Positions 18,111 to 30,411 of a DNA stretch of 64,000 nucleotides are shown piece by piece. The notes below the pieces were generated by a model. The model was not told where the DNA came from. It did no database searches and worked only from the letters and a program-made list of their open reading frames with translations. The translations under genes were made by a program, and so were the position numbers. Source of the DNA: an uncultured Schlesneria sp. (GTDB taxonomy: Bacteria > Planctomycetota > Planctomycetia > Planctomycetales > Planctomycetaceae); the NCBI GenBank assembly GCA_903871875.1, contig CAIQIR010000057.1, positions 114,997-178,996 on the forward strand, read 5' to 3'. The stretch's first letter is position 1. Each line of letters opens with the position of its first letter.

Positions 18111-19388
18111 ATGAAATTCCTGCACGCCGCCGACATTCATCTGGACAGTCCGCTTCAAGGGCTGGAACGGTATGAAGGTGCACCGGCCGACTTGATTCGA
18201 GGGGCGACACGGCGAGCCTTAGAAAAGCTGGTTGACCTGGCCATTCGCGAACAGGTCGACTTCGCCGTCATTGCAGGCGACTTGTATGACGGCGATTGGA
18301 AGGATTTCAACACCGGCATGTTCTTTGTGCGGCAGATGGCCAAGCTGCGCGAGGCCGGGATTCGCGTCTATCTGATCGCCGGCAACCATGACGCTGCCAG
18401 TACGATGACTCGCAAACTGCGTCTACCAGTCAACCCGGCAGGCGACAGTCTGATGCTGTCCCACGAACAACCGGAAACGCGACGCATCGATGATCTAGGT
18501 GTCGCCATTCACGGACGCAGCTTCGCCAGTCAGGCGGAAATCAAGAACATGGTACCCGACTATCCGGCAGCCGTTTCTCATTTCTTCAATCTGGGTCTCT
18601 TGCACACCAGCCTGAACGGGTCGGACGAACACGATACGTACGCCCCTTGTTCACCGACCGATCTGCGTTCGAAGCAATACGACTACTGGGCACTGGGGCA
18701 CATCCACAAACGGACTCTGCTGCCCTCTGAAGGATCACCGCTGGTAGCTCCGCCCATGCTCTATTCCGGCAATATCCAAGGCCGCCATATTCGCGAAACC
18801 GGCGCACGCGGATGCTTTCTGATCACCGTGAACGAACGGCAGGAAACGCAAATCGAATTTCGGCCGCTCGATGTTTTTCGCTGGGAGATTTGTCGCGTCT
18901 CCTGTACCGAACTGCAGAAGATTGACGACGTCGTCGAACAGTTCCGTGAGCAACTGCGTTCGCTGATTCAGCAACACGACAATCTGCCGCTCGGTATTCG
19001 AGTGATCCTGGAAGGCCCCACCCGTGCTCATCAGGAACTCACCAGCCGACGGGGTGAAGTCACCGCGGAAATTCGTTCGACCGCAACGATTGTTTCCGAC
19101 GGTCAAGTCTGGATCGAACAGGTTCAGTTTTCCACTCACTATCAGCGTGATTCGCAGCTGACATTCGACGGCGAGGGCCCTTTGAGCGAACTGGTTCGAT
19201 ATCTCGATCAACTTCCTGACGACTCGCAGGCCGTCCTGCAATTGGCCGACGAATTGAAGGATCTGGCTCGCAAGCTTCCGCCCGAATTGATGCGTGCACC
19301 GGAAGGCCTGCTGTTGGATCAACCTGACTGGATCCGGGAGGTCATCCGGGATTTAAAACCCATGCTCCTGGATCGACTGAGCGGTTGA
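18111..19388 (+). CDS. SbcD/YhaO-like DNA-repair exonuclease subunit (intact)
   Basis: 425 residues, calcineurin-like metallophosphoesterase. All metal motifs are present: HAADIHLD (Asp8, His10), GDLYD (Asp57), GNHD (Asn92, His93), GLLHTSL and ALGHIHKR. The C-terminal half has the capping/partner-binding region of SbcD/Mre11-like proteins. There is no ATPase gene next to it; the nearest SbcC-like gene is at 2.6 kb beside the degenerate paralog. No clear Shine-Dalgarno precedes the ATG. Confidence 0.88.
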   Translation: MKFLHAADIHLDSPLQGLERYEGAPADLIRGATRRALEKLVDLAIREQVDFAVIAGDLYDGDWKDFNTGMFFVRQMAKLREAGIRVYLIAGNHDAASTMTRKLRLPVNPAGDSLMLSHEQPETRRIDDLGVAIHGRSFASQAEIKNMVPDYPAAVSHFFNLGLLHTSLNGSDEHDTYAPCSPTDLRSKQYDYWALGHIHKRTLLPSEGSPLVAPPMLYSGNIQGRHIRETGARGCFLITVNERQETQIEFRPLDVFRWEICRVSCTELQKIDDVVEQFREQLRSLIQQHDNLPLGIRVILEGPTRAHQELTSRRGEVTAEIRSTATIVSDGQVWIEQVQFSTHYQRDSQLTFDGEGPLSELVRYLDQLPDDSQAVLQLADELKDLARKLPPELMRAPEGLLLDQPDWIREVIRDLKPMLLDRLSG

Positions 19389-19499
19389 AGTCTCCTTTCA
19401 GCAGCAATTACCATCGGAATCGCTATGATTCACTAAGGACGCCATACTGCCACTGGCTCCGCCACCACCAAAACATCATCCCACAGGGAGGTTTCGACC

Positions 19500-20780
19500 A
19501 TGCATCGTTTTCAGTTGTCGGTTTTGTTGCTGTTGGTTTTCGTGATTACGGGTTGCGGTCAGCCAAAACCACAAGATGCGACCGCCTCGCCTGATTCCGC
19601 TCTTCAACCAACGGACGCAGGCAGCGCCAAACTGAGTACGAAATCCACCGTCGAGACAGCACCGGATACAGCTCAACCAGCGGCCGACACCGCAGCCGCG
19701 GCCAGTGGTCCTGCACCGCTCGTCGTCACCGCCGCCGAGGGAACTGCAGAGGCCGCGTTCCAGCAGACTCTGGTCGCCTTCCAAGACGGACGACTTGATG
19801 CCATCTACGATTTCCTGCCGGCCTCGCACCAGGCCGATGTGGAAGGCGTCGTGCATCTGTTTGGAGAAAAGATGGATGGGGAGCTTTGGTCCAAGACATT
19901 CCAAATACTGGCCAAAATTGCCAACATTTTGAAGACAAAAAAATCGATGATCTTGAAGTTGGATATCGTCCAAAAATCCCCCCGAGTCAACGCCATCAAA
20001 CCACATTGGGATGGAATTGCCGGCGGAATCTATGACGTGGCCACCAGCGAAGTGGCGGATGTCGAAAGCCTCAAGCGTTGCGACGTGAAAAGATTACTGT
20101 CTTCAGGCAGTCAATTGTTGAACGGGATGCCGCTGCCGAAATTTGGCAACGTCAGCGTCATGACCGTGAATTCAGACGCCAATAGCGCGACCTTGTCTTA
20201 TCGTGAATCGAAGGACGGCGAAGCAATACAGGTTGAGTTCGTGAAGGTCGACGGGAAGTGGATGCCCAAATCCCTGGCCGACGGCTGGGCGACAACCATC
20301 GACGACATCAAATCGAAACTGAAGAACTTGCCTGGCATTGTGACATCGATCAAGCCACAGATGATGCAACAGCTCGAACAGATGAACGGGTCTATTGAAA
20401 AGATGCAGGAGGCGAAGACACCTGAAGAATTCAATCTGGCCTTCTTTCCCACGATGCTGATTCTCAGATTCACACCGATGCTGATCGAACAAGCGATGGT
20501 CGAAGCGGCCTTGAAATCCAACAAGGGTCAGGCGATTCGAGTCGAAATCAACCGCGAGTTGATGGACGCCGATCAAACGAAATTGAAGGAAGTGGTTCTG
20601 TCGGCGCTGGGTGATCCCACCATCGAATACGAAATCATCGCCAATGATGGCAAAACGCGTGTTCGATTTAATCCCGTGCCCGATGGAGACACCGTCGTCA
20701 TCATTCTGCAAAAGCATTTTGCCGACGCCGATGTTCGCCATAACTCCGAGACCAAAACAATTCTCGTGGAATTGAAATAG
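19500..20780 (+). CDS. hypothetical lipoprotein
   Basis: 426 residues. N-terminal signal with lipobox VITGC (Cys19), then an Ala/Thr/Asp/Pro-rich linker to about residue 80, and a globular remainder with no recognised domain. GGGAGGT lies 7 bases upstream of the ATG, a strong ribosome-binding site. Its stop is only 5 bases before the nadB start, so the two are probably co-transcribed and possibly translationally coupled, although no functional link is obvious. Confidence 0.75.
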   Translation: MHRFQLSVLLLLVFVITGCGQPKPQDATASPDSALQPTDAGSAKLSTKSTVETAPDTAQPAADTAAAASGPAPLVVTAAEGTAEAAFQQTLVAFQDGRLDAIYDFLPASHQADVEGVVHLFGEKMDGELWSKTFQILAKIANILKTKKSMILKLDIVQKSPRVNAIKPHWDGIAGGIYDVATSEVADVESLKRCDVKRLLSSGSQLLNGMPLPKFGNVSVMTVNSDANSATLSYRESKDGEAIQVEFVKVDGKWMPKSLADGWATTIDDIKSKLKNLPGIVTSIKPQMMQQLEQMNGSIEKMQEAKTPEEFNLAFFPTMLILRFTPMLIEQAMVEAALKSNKGQAIRVEINRELMDADQTKLKEVVLSALGDPTIEYEIIANDGKTRVRFNPVPDGDTVVIILQKHFADADVRHNSETKTILVELK

Positions 20781-20785
20781 ATCCT

Positions 20786-22444
20786 ATGTCGCCTTTAGTG
20801 GTCCCGCCCAAACGACGGTATCTCGTTCAATTCGATCCGAAACGAGTTCCCCATCTGTTCACCGACGTGTTGATCGTGGGGGCGGGGATCACGGGGATTC
20901 GCGCGGCATTGGCCGTCGATCCGCGACTAAACGTCGTCCTGGCCACGAAAGACCGACTGAAAGAATCGAACAGCGTTTACGCGCAGGGCGGCATCGCCGG
21001 CGTCTTCGATCCGGTCGACGCCTTTGCCAACCATGTCGCGGACACCGTGGCGGCGGGTAAGGGGCTATGCGACCGGGCCATCGTCGAGACCGTGGTGCGC
21101 GAAGCACCCGCTCGGATCGGCGAACTGATCACCATGGGTGCCCTGTTCGATCAGACGGATGGCGAGATCGCCTTAACTCAAGAGGGCGGCCACAGCCATC
21201 GCCGCGTCGCCCACGCCCTGGGTGATGCGACGGGCAAGGAAATCATGCGGGCGTTGATCGAGCGGGCCCGCAGTGCTCCGCAGGTCGATATCTGGGAAAA
21301 CACCTTCACCATCGACCTCTTGACCTACGAAGGCCAATGCCGTGGTGCCCTGGTCTGGAACGCCAGTCATGGCAAGACCTTTGTCTGGGCCAAGCAAACG
21401 ATTCTTGCCACCGGCGGAGCAGGGCGTTTGTATCGTGAGACCACCAATCCCGAAATCGCCACGGCCGACGGTCACGCGATGGCGTTTCGCGCCGGCTGCG
21501 AACTGCGCGACATGGAATTCATGCAGTTCCATCCGACGGTCCTGTACATCGCGGGCTCGTCACGACACCTCATTTCCGAAGCCGCACGAGGTGAAGGCGG
21601 CCTGCTGCGCGACTGCACGGGCCATCGCTTCATGCCCGATTACGACCCTGCGGCCGAACTGGCACCACGCGATATCGTCAGTCGCTCGATTACCCGCCAA
21701 ATGGAGAAAACGCGTCATCATTGCGTGTATCTCGACCTGACTCATTTGCCAAAATCACTCGTGATGGAACGGTTTCCCCATATCCGACAAGTCTGTGCCC
21801 AGTTCGGTCTGGACCTGATGCGCGATCTGATTCCCGTGCGGCCCGGGGCTCACTACATGATCGGTGGTGTCACCGTCGACAACGAAGCTCGTACGACGCT
21901 GCCCCGGTTGTGGGCTGCCGGCGAAGTCACATCCAGCGGACTGCACGGAGCCAATCGGCTGGCCAGCAACAGCCTGCTGGAAGGCCTGGTCTTCGGGTTA
22001 CGAGCCGGTCGCAATGCGTCAGCCGCGGCCTGCGGAGAAGCCGATCAATTCATGGCGTTGCCGTTGTCGCCCGACGATGAAGCGGTCATTCCCAGCGAAG
22101 CCGCATTTGCCGAAGGCGGTGAACCACCCGAATCGGCCACACTGCAACTGGACGATTTGCTGAATTCCTTGAACAGCGAAATGTGGCGTAAGGTCGGTAT
22201 CGAACGGAACGCGATCGATCTGGAATCAGCCCGCCAGCAAGTCGAGTTCTGGGACCGATACGTGGGACCTCACGAATTCGCGATGACCAAAGGCTGGGAA
22301 ATGCAAAACCTGCTGCTCGTGGCCCGCTTGATGATCGAGGCGGCCATCGCTCGCAAGGAAAGCCGCGGGACACACGCACGAACTGACTTCCCGCAAACAG
22401 ATCCCGAGCAAGCGGAGCACATCTATCTGGCCGCAAACCCGTAA
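20786..22444 (+). CDS. nadB: L-aspartate oxidase
   Basis: 552 residues. FAD flavoprotein that oxidises L-aspartate to iminoaspartate, the first step of de novo NAD synthesis. The dinucleotide-binding motif VGAGITGIRAAL lies near residue 33; the succinate-dehydrogenase-type substrate blocks are SVYAQGGIAG, EGGHSHRRVAH, EFMQFHPTVLY, EAARGEGG, PGAHYMIGGV and ASNSLLEGLVFG. The C-terminal helical domain is complete. Five bases follow the lipoprotein stop. nadA and nadC are not in the window. Confidence 0.93.
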   Translation: MSPLVVPPKRRYLVQFDPKRVPHLFTDVLIVGAGITGIRAALAVDPRLNVVLATKDRLKESNSVYAQGGIAGVFDPVDAFANHVADTVAAGKGLCDRAIVETVVREAPARIGELITMGALFDQTDGEIALTQEGGHSHRRVAHALGDATGKEIMRALIERARSAPQVDIWENTFTIDLLTYEGQCRGALVWNASHGKTFVWAKQTILATGGAGRLYRETTNPEIATADGHAMAFRAGCELRDMEFMQFHPTVLYIAGSSRHLISEAARGEGGLLRDCTGHRFMPDYDPAAELAPRDIVSRSITRQMEKTRHHCVYLDLTHLPKSLVMERFPHIRQVCAQFGLDLMRDLIPVRPGAHYMIGGVTVDNEARTTLPRLWAAGEVTSSGLHGANRLASNSLLEGLVFGLRAGRNASAAACGEADQFMALPLSPDDEAVIPSEAAFAEGGEPPESATLQLDDLLNSLNSEMWRKVGIERNAIDLESARQQVEFWDRYVGPHEFAMTKGWEMQNLLLVARLMIEAAIARKESRGTHARTDFPQTDPEQAEHIYLAANP

Positions 22445-22505
22445 GGCGGCCTCGGCATCATTCGGTCTTGATCTGGCCATCCTTTCTACGTCGTTCCGAC
22501 GCCGA

Positions 22506-25500
22506 TCATTTTTTCCAATGAACGCTCAGAAACGTTCGGAGCGCCGGTGACTGCACATGGTCCGTCGTGGTGAAGCGAAGCCGCACCACATCCAGCCCCT
22601 CTTTGTGCGACGCAATCTCGGGATCGATTCCGATACTCGCGATCTCGCCCAACTGGACTGCGCCACTCGGAACGAACATCGCAAAGTCCAATCCGGCCGG
22701 ACGCTTGGTGGTCAGATTCGCGACGGGGGTTTTGTCGATCGTAAAGTTGACCACCACTTTTTGCGTCCAGTCAGCCACAGCCATCGGCAACAGGTCTTCC
22801 ATCAGAGTGACCAGTTGTTCCAAGACGGCGGGTTCCCATTCGATGATCCCTTGCAGAAACCCCTTCCGCATTGTGTGCCATTTACGCCCCAGTTTTTTCC
22901 ACGGAGTCAGATCGTCGAGATTCAGGGCCTCGGGTGTGGCCCGGCTGATGAACGATTTCTGAGCCGCTGCGAAGAATCGTTCGAACGCCGCGCTTTCGAT
23001 CTCGGTCATGTCGATCAGCGAGATCGTCACCTCTTCAAAGGGACCATTGGTTGAGGGACGAATTCGCACCCGCGGCTGACGGTTATAGACCGGGATGTCG
23101 TCCAGATCGTTGACGTCCTTCAATCCCAATTCGCTCGACAAGGCCTCTTCGACAAACGTCTTCTTCGGGACACGAAACTTCAGCGACAGCAGCCATTCGT
23201 CACCCGTGTAGGCATGCAGGAACCAACCAATCGTCTTCGGTTTGGCCGCCACTTCGACCCGGCTGCGTTCGTTCCAGTCGGTCGGACTGAACTGTTCGGA
23301 CGCTTCCAGGGCATCAATGATTTTGGCGAGCATCGCTCCCTTCCAGCGACGAGGTTGCCCATTGTTAGCCAATCCTTCGACCGTGTGCCACCGCCGGCCG
23401 TCTGACTCCCACGGCATCTTGGCATCAGCACCGATTTTGGTCGGATCGAGATCGCCGGCCTGCTTTTTCCGGGCCGCCGCGGCATCGAACGTTTCGCGAT
23501 CGCCACGTTTGCCGTCGGCTAATACGCCGGCCAGAACCTCGCCCGTCAAGCTGCGATGAGTCCCATTAGTCAGATCACCATCACTGTCGAAGAGGCCCTG
23601 ATCACTCACGGCGAGCGTTTGGTGATTCTGTCCCGAACGCTTGCGTGCTGTCGTTTCCGCCAGCTGCGTCTTGTTCTTTTTGGCACCGGCGGTCTGGACC
23701 TTCGCAGCTCCATTGATTCCCGCGATCGCCCGTTCCGTCGCGATCTTCGCGACCTCTTCCGGAGTTCCTTCCGCGGTAATCCAGCCGCCTTCCGAGCCGG
23801 CATGCGGCCCCAGATCGATGATCCAATCGACCGTTTTGATCACGTCAAGATTGTGTTCAATCACCACCACGGTGTTGCCGGCATCCACGAGGCTATTGAG
23901 AATCTTCAGCAGCTTGCGAATGTCGTCGAAGTGCAACCCGGTCGTCGGTTCATCGAGCAGATACAACGTCTTGCCCGCTTGAGGCCGTGCCAATTCCGCA
24001 GCCAGTTTGACCCGCTGCGCCTCGCCGCCCGAGAGTGTCGGCGCGGGCTGACCCAAGGTCAGATAGTCGAGACCGATGGCCGCCAGCACCGACAACGGAG
24101 CGCGAATCTTGGGAATGTTATCGAACAGTTCAAGCGCCTGTCCGATCGACATCGCCAGCACGTCCGCGATGCTTTGCCCGCGATATTTCACCGCCAGTGT
24201 TTCGGCGTTGTAGCGGTGCCCACGACAGACATCACATTCGACCCACACATCGGGCAAGAAGTGCATTTCGATCAGCTTTTGTCCGTTCCCTTCGCAGGCT
24301 TCACAACGACCGCCTGGTCGATTGAAGCTGAATCGCGTGGCACTGTAGCCACGCACCTTCGCCTCGGGCATGCGAGCGAACAATTCGCGGATATGCTCGA
24401 ACACGCCGGTATATGTGGCTGGATTGGAAGCGGGTGTCGTGCCCAACGGTTGCTGATCAACGACGATCAGCTTGCTGAGGAACTGCAGTCCATTCAATTC
24501 GTCGTACGGCCCCGGTTGAGTCGACGCACGATGCAGCTTTCGGGCGATGGCACGCGCCAACGTGTCATCAATCAGCGAGCTCTTGCCACTGCCACTGACG
24601 CCCGTCACGGCCGTCAACGTTCCCAGTGGAATTCGCAGATCGACATTCCGCAGGTTGTGCTGACGAGCCCCCAACAGCTCGAGCCATCCACCGCCCGGAG
24701 GCACTTCATAGGGACTGGGCCGTACGATCGTCACGGGTGAGACCTCAACCTCGGCCACCGCAACTTGCTTGGTCCCTTTCTTCTTTGCGACCGACTTGTC
24801 TTTGACCGCCACCTGATCCGTCGAAACCAGCCGCAGCCGCCGCTGCTCGGGAATGACGATCTCTTCCCGTCCAGAAAGGAACTTGCCCGTCAACGACAGT
24901 TCACTTTTCTTGATCTCGCGCGGTGTTCCTTGAGCCGTAATCGTGCCGCCAAACCGGCCGGCTCCCGGCCCAAAGTCATAAAGCCGATCGGCCGCTTCGA
25001 GCACTTCGCGGTCATGTTCGACCATCACGATCGTGTTGCCCAGGTCACGCAATTTGATCAGCGCCGTCAGCAGTCGATCATTGTCACTGGGATGCAAACC
25101 GATCGTCGGTTCATCCAATACGTACAGAACCCCCGTGAGCGCCCGACCAATCTGACCGGCCAGCCGAATCCGCTGCGTCTCGCCTCCCGACAGCGTCGGC
25201 AATGTGCGCGCCAGCGTCAGGTAGTGCAATCCCACCTCAACCAAAAATCGCAGACGCGACGTCGCTTCGCCCAGCAGGTCGCCCGCGATTTTTTTCTGCG
25301 AGGCGGTCATCTTCAGCTCGCTCAAGAACGCCAGTGCGTCGCGCAGCGGAAGATCGCAAAGTTGCTTCAACGTCTTTCCCGCCAGCTTCACCGCACTCGC
25401 GTCGTCACGCAATCGACTGCCGTTACACGACGAGCAGGGCACTTCGCCCACCAGCCCATACAGCTTCGTACGATAGTCGTAAGACAAACTGGCCGCTTGT

Positions 25501-28500
25501 TCGATCGCAGGGTACAGACCCTTGTACTGGAAGCGGACCGTGCCCGGAGGCGTCTGGGACGCCGCGGCTTTGCCCTTGCCTTTAGCGGCTGACGCCGAAG
25601 CCCCCTCGGGCGTCAGAGTGATCCAGGTATCGCCAGTCCCGTAGAGGACCGCGCGCTGATGAACGGGTTCCAGTTGCGAGAACGGCACATCGAGCGGGAT
25701 GTCACAATCGCGAGCCATCGCGGCCAGCATTCGTCGGAACAAGGGAGACTTCGACGGATCGGGCCAGGCACTGACCGCACCACGTGAGAGCGATCGCGTC
25801 TGATCCGAGATCAGTGCCCCCAGGTTCGTTCCCTGCTGAATTCCAATCCCTTCACAGGTCTCGCACCAGCCCAGCGGGCTATTAAAGGAAAAGTTGTGCG
25901 GAGCCAGTTCTTCAAAACTGCGACCACACTGTTCACACGCTCGAAACAAGCTGAACGGCAGGACCTTCCATTTCTTCTCGTCGCGCGTCTCGTCCACGAC
26001 GGCCACGCGAATAAATCCCCGGCCCAGATCAAACGCCAGTTCGACCGATTCCGCCAGACGTGCTCGTCCGGTTTTTGAAACCGTCACGCGATCGACCACA
26101 ATTTCGACATTGTGTTTGCGCTTGCGGTCGATTTCGGGCACATCGTCCAGCGTGAACGTGACTCCGTCGATTCGCACTCGTCGAAATCCCTGTTCGCCCA
26201 GCCGTTCCCACAGCTTCGAATATTGCTGTCCGACAGTGACATCCTGCGGCGCGAGGATCAACAGCCGCGACGCCGGGGCATCCGTGTCCGACGATTTTCG
26301 TTCCGCCGCACTGTCCGCACCTGAGCCCATCTGCATCAGCCGGTCGATCACGTCATCCACCGTCTGTGACTGCACGGCGATGCCGCAATCGGGACAATGC
26401 TGCGTCCCCAGTCGCGCGAACAGGATTCGCAAGTAGTCGTAGATTTCCGTGACGGTGCCCACGGTCGAACGTGGAGTATTCCCGACCGTCTTTTGCTCGA
26501 TGGCAATCGACGGCTGCAAGCCGTGAATATGTTCGACCCGCGGCTTGGGCATCTGGCCGAGAAACTGACGCGCGTACGACGACAGCGATTCGACGTAGCG
26601 ACGCTGGCCTTCGGCGTACAGCGTGTCCATCGCCAGCGAACTTTTGCCGGAGCCGCTCGGCCCGCAAAAGACCGTCATCTGATCGCGAGGAATGTTCACA
26701 TCCAGATGCTGCAAGTTGTGCTGCGTTGCACCCCGCACCACAATCGATGTGTCGGCTCCCTGGGCCGAGTCCTTCAGTGCGACCGAGGTTTGCCAACGCG
26801 ACGGAGGCGCCAGCAGTGGAGCCAGACTGGCAGCCGTCGCTTTGCCGCCCTTGGTTTTCTTCTTGCTGTCCCGGGCCGACTGCAGTTCGGGTATCACACG
26901 CAGCGCGCGACCGGTATACGATTCGTCGCAGCGGGCGATTTCTTCCGGCGTCCCCTCCACCAAAATCCGTCCACCACCTGAACCGCCTTCGGGGCCCAGA
27001 TCAATGACCCAGTCGGCCGTTTTGATCACGTCCAGATTGTGTTCCACCACAATCACCGTGTTGCCCGCTTCGACAAAACCATGCAACACCCGCAACAGGT
27101 GTTCAATGTCGACGAAGTGCAATCCCGTGGTCGGCTCGTCCAGAATGTAGACGGTCTTGCCCGTCGATCGCTTGCTCAGTTCCTTCGCCAGTTTCACACG
27201 TTGGGCTTCACCACCCGACAATGTCGGTGAGGGCTGGCCCAGCTTGATGTAATCCATCCCCACGTCGTGCAACGTCTGCAGCGACTTCATCAGCTTGGGT
27301 TGATGAGTGAAATGTTCCAGTGCCTGCTGGATATCCATGTCCAGCACGTCATTGATGTTCTTCCCTTTGAAGCGAACATCCAGCGTCTCTTTGTTGAACC
27401 GTTTCCCCTGACAAACGGGGCAGGTCACCCAGATGTCGGCCAGAAAATCCATCTCCAACTTGTTCGCGCCGTTTCCTTCACAGGCCTCGCAACGTCCGCT
27501 GGGCACGTTGAACGAGAAACGACCTGGCTTGAATCCACGCAGCTTCGATTCGGGCAGTTGTGTGTACAGATCCCGAATCAGGTCGAACAACTTTACATAG
27601 GTCGCCGGGTTCGAACGCGGCGTGCGACCGATGGGACTCTGGTCGATGTCGATCGCCTTATCGATGTGCTCCAGCCCCACGATCTTCTTATAAGAGCCGG
27701 GACGTCCGGTTCCTTTGTTGATGTCGCGATTCAAGACTTCCCACAGGATGTCGTTGACCAGCGAACTTTTCCCCGACCCGCTGACCCCCGTCACACAGAT
27801 AAACTTGCCGAGCGGAAAATGAGCCGTGACATCGCGCAGGTTGTGATGCGTCGCGCCATGAATCTCGATCGCGTGACCGTTGCCCGGCCGCCTGATCCGC
27901 GGGACTTCAATCGAACGACGGCCACTCAGAAAGGCTCCTGTCAGACTGCGTTCGGACTTTTTAATGTCATCGACGGATCCTTCGACGACGACTTCACCAC
28001 CGCGAACCCCGGGACCGGGGCCGAAATCGACCAGGTAGTCGGCGGCCTTCATCGTTTCGTCATCATGCTCGACGACGATGACCGTGTTTCCTTGATCGCG
28101 CAGATCCTTCAGGCTGTCGAGCAGCATGACGTTGTCGCGCGGATGCAAGCCGATCGACGGCTCGTCCAGAATGTAAACCACGCCGACCAACCCACAGCCA
28201 ATCTGTCCCGCCAGCCGAATGCGTTGGCTTTCTCCCCCCGACAGCGTCGGCGCGGTGCGGTCGAGCGTCAGGTAATCCAATCCGCAGCGCAGCAGGAATC
28301 CCAACCGTCCCCGAATCTCTTTGAGCGCCTCGGAAGCGATATAGCGTCCGGTCTCGGTCAGTTCGAGATCCCCAAAGAACTCCCACGCGGCCAGCGTACT
28401 GAGCGAACAGACTTCCGGCAGCGACAGAGCCAACGGTTCCGCAGTGCCGTTCAACGGTGTTGAACCATTTTCCTCGCCGGTTGTTTTCTGTCCGCGACGA

Positions 28501-30161
28501 TTCGCCTTCGTCTTTGCCGGGGCTGATGTCTGAGGCCCGTCGCCTTCACGAAATGCCGTCGCCAGACTGTCATCCGCATCCGCCGCTTCCGCAACGACCT
28601 TCACCCCACGTCGCTCGTTTCGCGCGGCCTGACTGTTGTGGGAAATGATCCGATAACTGCCCGCCTGTTTGTTCAAGCGACTGCCGGCACAGCTCGCGCA
28701 GCCGGTTTCGTGCATGTACTTTTCCAGCTGCACTCGCCGCATTGGATTGCGCGTCTTGCGGTATTCATCGAGCAGTTCTGGGATAAACCCCGCGTATGTT
28801 CCCCCTCGTTTCCACACCGCGTGGCCCGAGCGATACGCGAAGGTGATGTTGCGCGAACCCAGACCATACAGGAACCGCTTTTTCGCTTCCGCAGGCAGGT
28901 CGCGCCATTTCGTTTTGAAGAACGAATCTTCGGCCAGATCCAGATCGATTTCGATGGCGCGGCCCACACCCTTCAAAATGTGCTTTCGCCATTTCCCGAC
29001 GGAACTCAATTTCCCCAGGACGACGATCGCTCCCTTCTGAATCGTCAGCGAATCGTCGGGAACCAGCCGATCGACGGCGAAGTCGTAACGAATGCCCAAT
29101 CCCTGGCAATCCTGGCACATGCCCTGCGGACTGTTAAAGCTGAACAACTGCGGCGATGGCTGGTCATAGCTGATGCCGCAATGCAGACAGGCATAGTCGC
29201 ACGAGTAGAGTTCATCGAGTGATTCCGCATCGGCGGCGCCCGGCCCCTCTTCGTCGTCTTCGAATTCGACGGGACGAGCCCCCCGTTTCGCCGTCTTCGT
29301 CGTCCGTGACTCGGTAGGTCCAGCAGCTTTTTCGGCCTGCGCAGCTCGTTTTCCCGCCGCCTTCTTTCCGCGTCCCGACGTGGCAACCTCGGTCGCTTCC
29401 TGTTCCGCTTCGGTCCCGTTCGCTCCGGCCCCGCTGAAAGTACTTTCACGCGCGATCACCAACCGACGTTCCGCCAGATTGAGTGCCGTTTCAATCGCTT
29501 CCGCCACGCGCGCCCGCGGCGTCTTTCCCGCGATCAACCGATCGACCACGATGTCGATCGTATGTTTCATCTGCTTGTCGAGTTGCAAATCGTCCGTCAA
29601 CTGGACCAGTTTGCCATCCACGCGGGCTCGCAGAAAACCACGTTTCAGCAGATCGACAAACAAATCTTTGAACTCGCCCTTTTGCCGCTGAACCAGCGGA
29701 GCCAGCACGGAGTACTTCGTGCCGTCGGGCAGGCGCAAGACGCGATCGAGAATATGTTCACGAGTCTGCGCCGTGATCGCGCGACCGCACTGATAGCAGG
29801 TCGGCACTCCGACCCGGGCAAACAACACGCGCAGGTAATCATAAATCTCGGTGATGGTGCCGACGGTACTTCGCGGGTTGCGTCCGCTGGCCTTTTGCTG
29901 AATCGCGATCGACGGGGCCAGACCGGTGATCGAATCGACATCCGGCTTGGGCATTTGCCCCAGAAACTGCCGAGCGTACGACGACAATGATTCGACATAC
30001 CGTCGTTGCCCTTCGGCATACAGCGTGTCAAAGGCCAGGGAACTTTTTCCCGAACCGCTGACGCCGGTCATCACGATCAATTGATTGCGAGGGAGGGTTA
30101 AACTGACGTCCTGCAGATTGTGCTCACGAGCACCACGAATCACGATGTCAGATGCGGGCAT
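22506..30161 (-). CDS. uvrA: tandem-duplicated UvrA excinuclease subunit with C-terminal extension
   Basis: 2,551 residues. Two complete UvrA halves are fused in one chain: copy 1 about 1-1110, copy 2 about 1135-2150. All four ABC modules look intact: Walker [10 protein letters not shown] or GPSGSGKSS, signatures [33 protein letters not shown] and [11 protein letters not shown], and Walker B ILDEP, VLDEP or LLDEP. Zinc modules are present in both copies, for example CEACEGNG paired with CPVCQG or CDVCRG. Copy 1 carries a Lys/Ala-rich insert before its first zinc module. About 400 further residues (2154-2551) do not look like UvrA. It recognises DNA damage in nucleotide excision repair. I prefer ATG at 30161 over TTG at 30179. 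Very long UvrA proteins are known in planctomycetes. Confidence 0.92.
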   Translation of the reverse strand: MPASDIVIRGAREHNLQDVSLTLPRNQLIVMTGVSGSGKSSLAFDTLYAEGQRRYVESLSSYARQFLGQMPKPDVDSITGLAPSIAIQQKASGRNPRSTVGTITEIYDYLRVLFARVGVPTCYQCGRAITAQTREHILDRVLRLPDGTKYSVLAPLVQRQKGEFKDLFVDLLKRGFLRARVDGKLVQLTDDLQLDKQMKHTIDIVVDRLIAGKTPRARVAEAIETALNLAERRLVIARESTFSGAGANGTEAEQEATEVATSGRGKKAAGKRAAQAEKAAGPTESRTTKTAKRGARPVEFEDDEEGPGAADAESLDELYSCDYACLHCGISYDQPSPQLFSFNSPQGMCQDCQGLGIRYDFAVDRLVPDDSLTIQKGAIVVLGKLSSVGKWRKHILKGVGRAIEIDLDLAEDSFFKTKWRDLPAEAKKRFLYGLGSRNITFAYRSGHAVWKRGGTYAGFIPELLDEYRKTRNPMRRVQLEKYMHETGCASCAGSRLNKQAGSYRIISHNSQAARNERRGVKVVAEAADADDSLATAFREGDGPQTSAPAKTKANRRGQKTTGEENGSTPLNGTAEPLALSLPEVCSLSTLAAWEFFGDLELTETGRYIASEALKEIRGRLGFLLRCGLDYLTLDRTAPTLSGGESQRIRLAGQIGCGLVGVVYILDEPSIGLHPRDNVMLLDSLKDLRDQGNTVIVVEHDDETMKAADYLVDFGPGPGVRGGEVVVEGSVDDIKKSERSLTGAFLSGRRSIEVPRIRRPGNGHAIEIHGATHHNLRDVTAHFPLGKFICVTGVSGSGKSSLVNDILWEVLNRDINKGTGRPGSYKKIVGLEHIDKAIDIDQSPIGRTPRSNPATYVKLFDLIRDLYTQLPESKLRGFKPGRFSFNVPSGRCEACEGNGANKLEMDFLADIWVTCPVCQGKRFNKETLDVRFKGKNINDVLDMDIQQALEHFTHQPKLMKSLQTLHDVGMDYIKLGQPSPTLSGGEAQRVKLAKELSKRSTGKTVYILDEPTTGLHFVDIEHLLRVLHGFVEAGNTVIVVEHNLDVIKTADWVIDLGPEGGSGGGRILVEGTPEEIARCDESYTGRALRVIPELQSARDSKKKTKGGKATAASLAPLLAPPSRWQTSVALKDSAQGADTSIVVRGATQHNLQHLDVNIPRDQMTVFCGPSGSGKSSLAMDTLYAEGQRRYVESLSSYARQFLGQMPKPRVEHIHGLQPSIAIEQKTVGNTPRSTVGTVTEIYDYLRILFARLGTQHCPDCGIAVQSQTVDDVIDRLMQMGSGADSAAERKSSDTDAPASRLLILAPQDVTVGQQYSKLWERLGEQGFRRVRIDGVTFTLDDVPEIDRKRKHNVEIVVDRVTVSKTGRARLAESVELAFDLGRGFIRVAVVDETRDEKKWKVLPFSLFRACEQCGRSFEELAPHNFSFNSPLGWCETCEGIGIQQGTNLGALISDQTRSLSRGAVSAWPDPSKSPLFRRMLAAMARDCDIPLDVPFSQLEPVHQRAVLYGTGDTWITLTPEGASASAAKGKGKAAASQTPPGTVRFQYKGLYPAIEQAASLSYDYRTKLYGLVGEVPCSSCNGSRLRDDASAVKLAGKTLKQLCDLPLRDALAFLSELKMTASQKKIAGDLLGEATSRLRFLVEVGLHYLTLARTLPTLSGGETQRIRLAGQIGRALTGVLYVLDEPTIGLHPSDNDRLLTALIKLRDLGNTIVMVEHDREVLEAADRLYDFGPGAGRFGGTITAQGTPREIKKSELSLTGKFLSGREEIVIPEQRRLRLVSTDQVAVKDKSVAKKKGTKQVAVAEVEVSPVTIVRPSPYEVPPGGGWLELLGARQHNLRNVDLRIPLGTLTAVTGVSGSGKSSLIDDTLARAIARKLHRASTQPGPYDELNGLQFLSKLIVVDQQPLGTTPASNPATYTGVFEHIRELFARMPEAKVRGYSATRFSFNRPGGRCEACEGNGQKLIEMHFLPDVWVECDVCRGHRYNAETLAVKYRGQSIADVLAMSIGQALELFDNIPKIRAPLSVLAAIGLDYLTLGQPAPTLSGGEAQRVKLAAELARPQAGKTLYLLDEPTTGLHFDDIRKLLKILNSLVDAGNTVVVIEHNLDVIKTVDWIIDLGPHAGSEGGWITAEGTPEEVAKIATERAIAGINGAAKVQTAGAKKNKTQLAETTARKRSGQNHQTLAVSDQGLFDSDGDLTNGTHRSLTGEVLAGVLADGKRGDRETFDAAAARKKQAGDLDPTKIGADAKMPWESDGRRWHTVEGLANNGQPRRWKGAMLAKIIDALEASEQFSPTDWNERSRVEVAAKPKTIGWFLHAYTGDEWLLSLKFRVPKKTFVEEALSSELGLKDVNDLDDIPVYNRQPRVRIRPSTNGPFEEVTISLIDMTEIESAAFERFFAAAQKSFISRATPEALNLDDLTPWKKLGRKWHTMRKGFLQGIIEWEPAVLEQLVTLMEDLLPMAVADWTQKVVVNFTIDKTPVANLTTKRPAGLDFAMFVPSGAVQLGEIASIGIDPEIASHKEGLDVVRLRFTTTDHVQSPALRTFLSVHWKK

Positions 30162-30411
30162 GGGCAAAACAACAATCAAAGAAGGGGCAGGGGCAATTCG
30201 ACAAACAACAGGTCCGACAGGAAGTATAGACCAGCAAGTTCAACCATCAACCGTGTCCCGTCGCTCCCGCTGGAAACCCGGTGTCCGCAGCAAATAAATC
30301 ACGGTCGATCACTGGAAAAATCGCAGAAAATCAGGACGAGCGAGAATCGGGCGACAGACGATTTCCTCGAAACCGCGGATCAAAGCAGGACCTCACCCGC
30401 CGGCGTGGCAT

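Noticed and set aside
23556..24740. Long plus-strand open frame (394 codons) inside the uvrA region
   Set aside because: It is antisense to the C-terminal part of UvrA, which has clear ABC motifs; the plus-strand protein is Arg/His/Gln-rich with no motifs, typical of a shadow of a GC-rich gene.
27267..28463. Plus-strand open frame of 398 codons opposite uvrA copy 1
   Set aside because: Same reason: shadow of UvrA ABC modules, no start signal or motif of its own.
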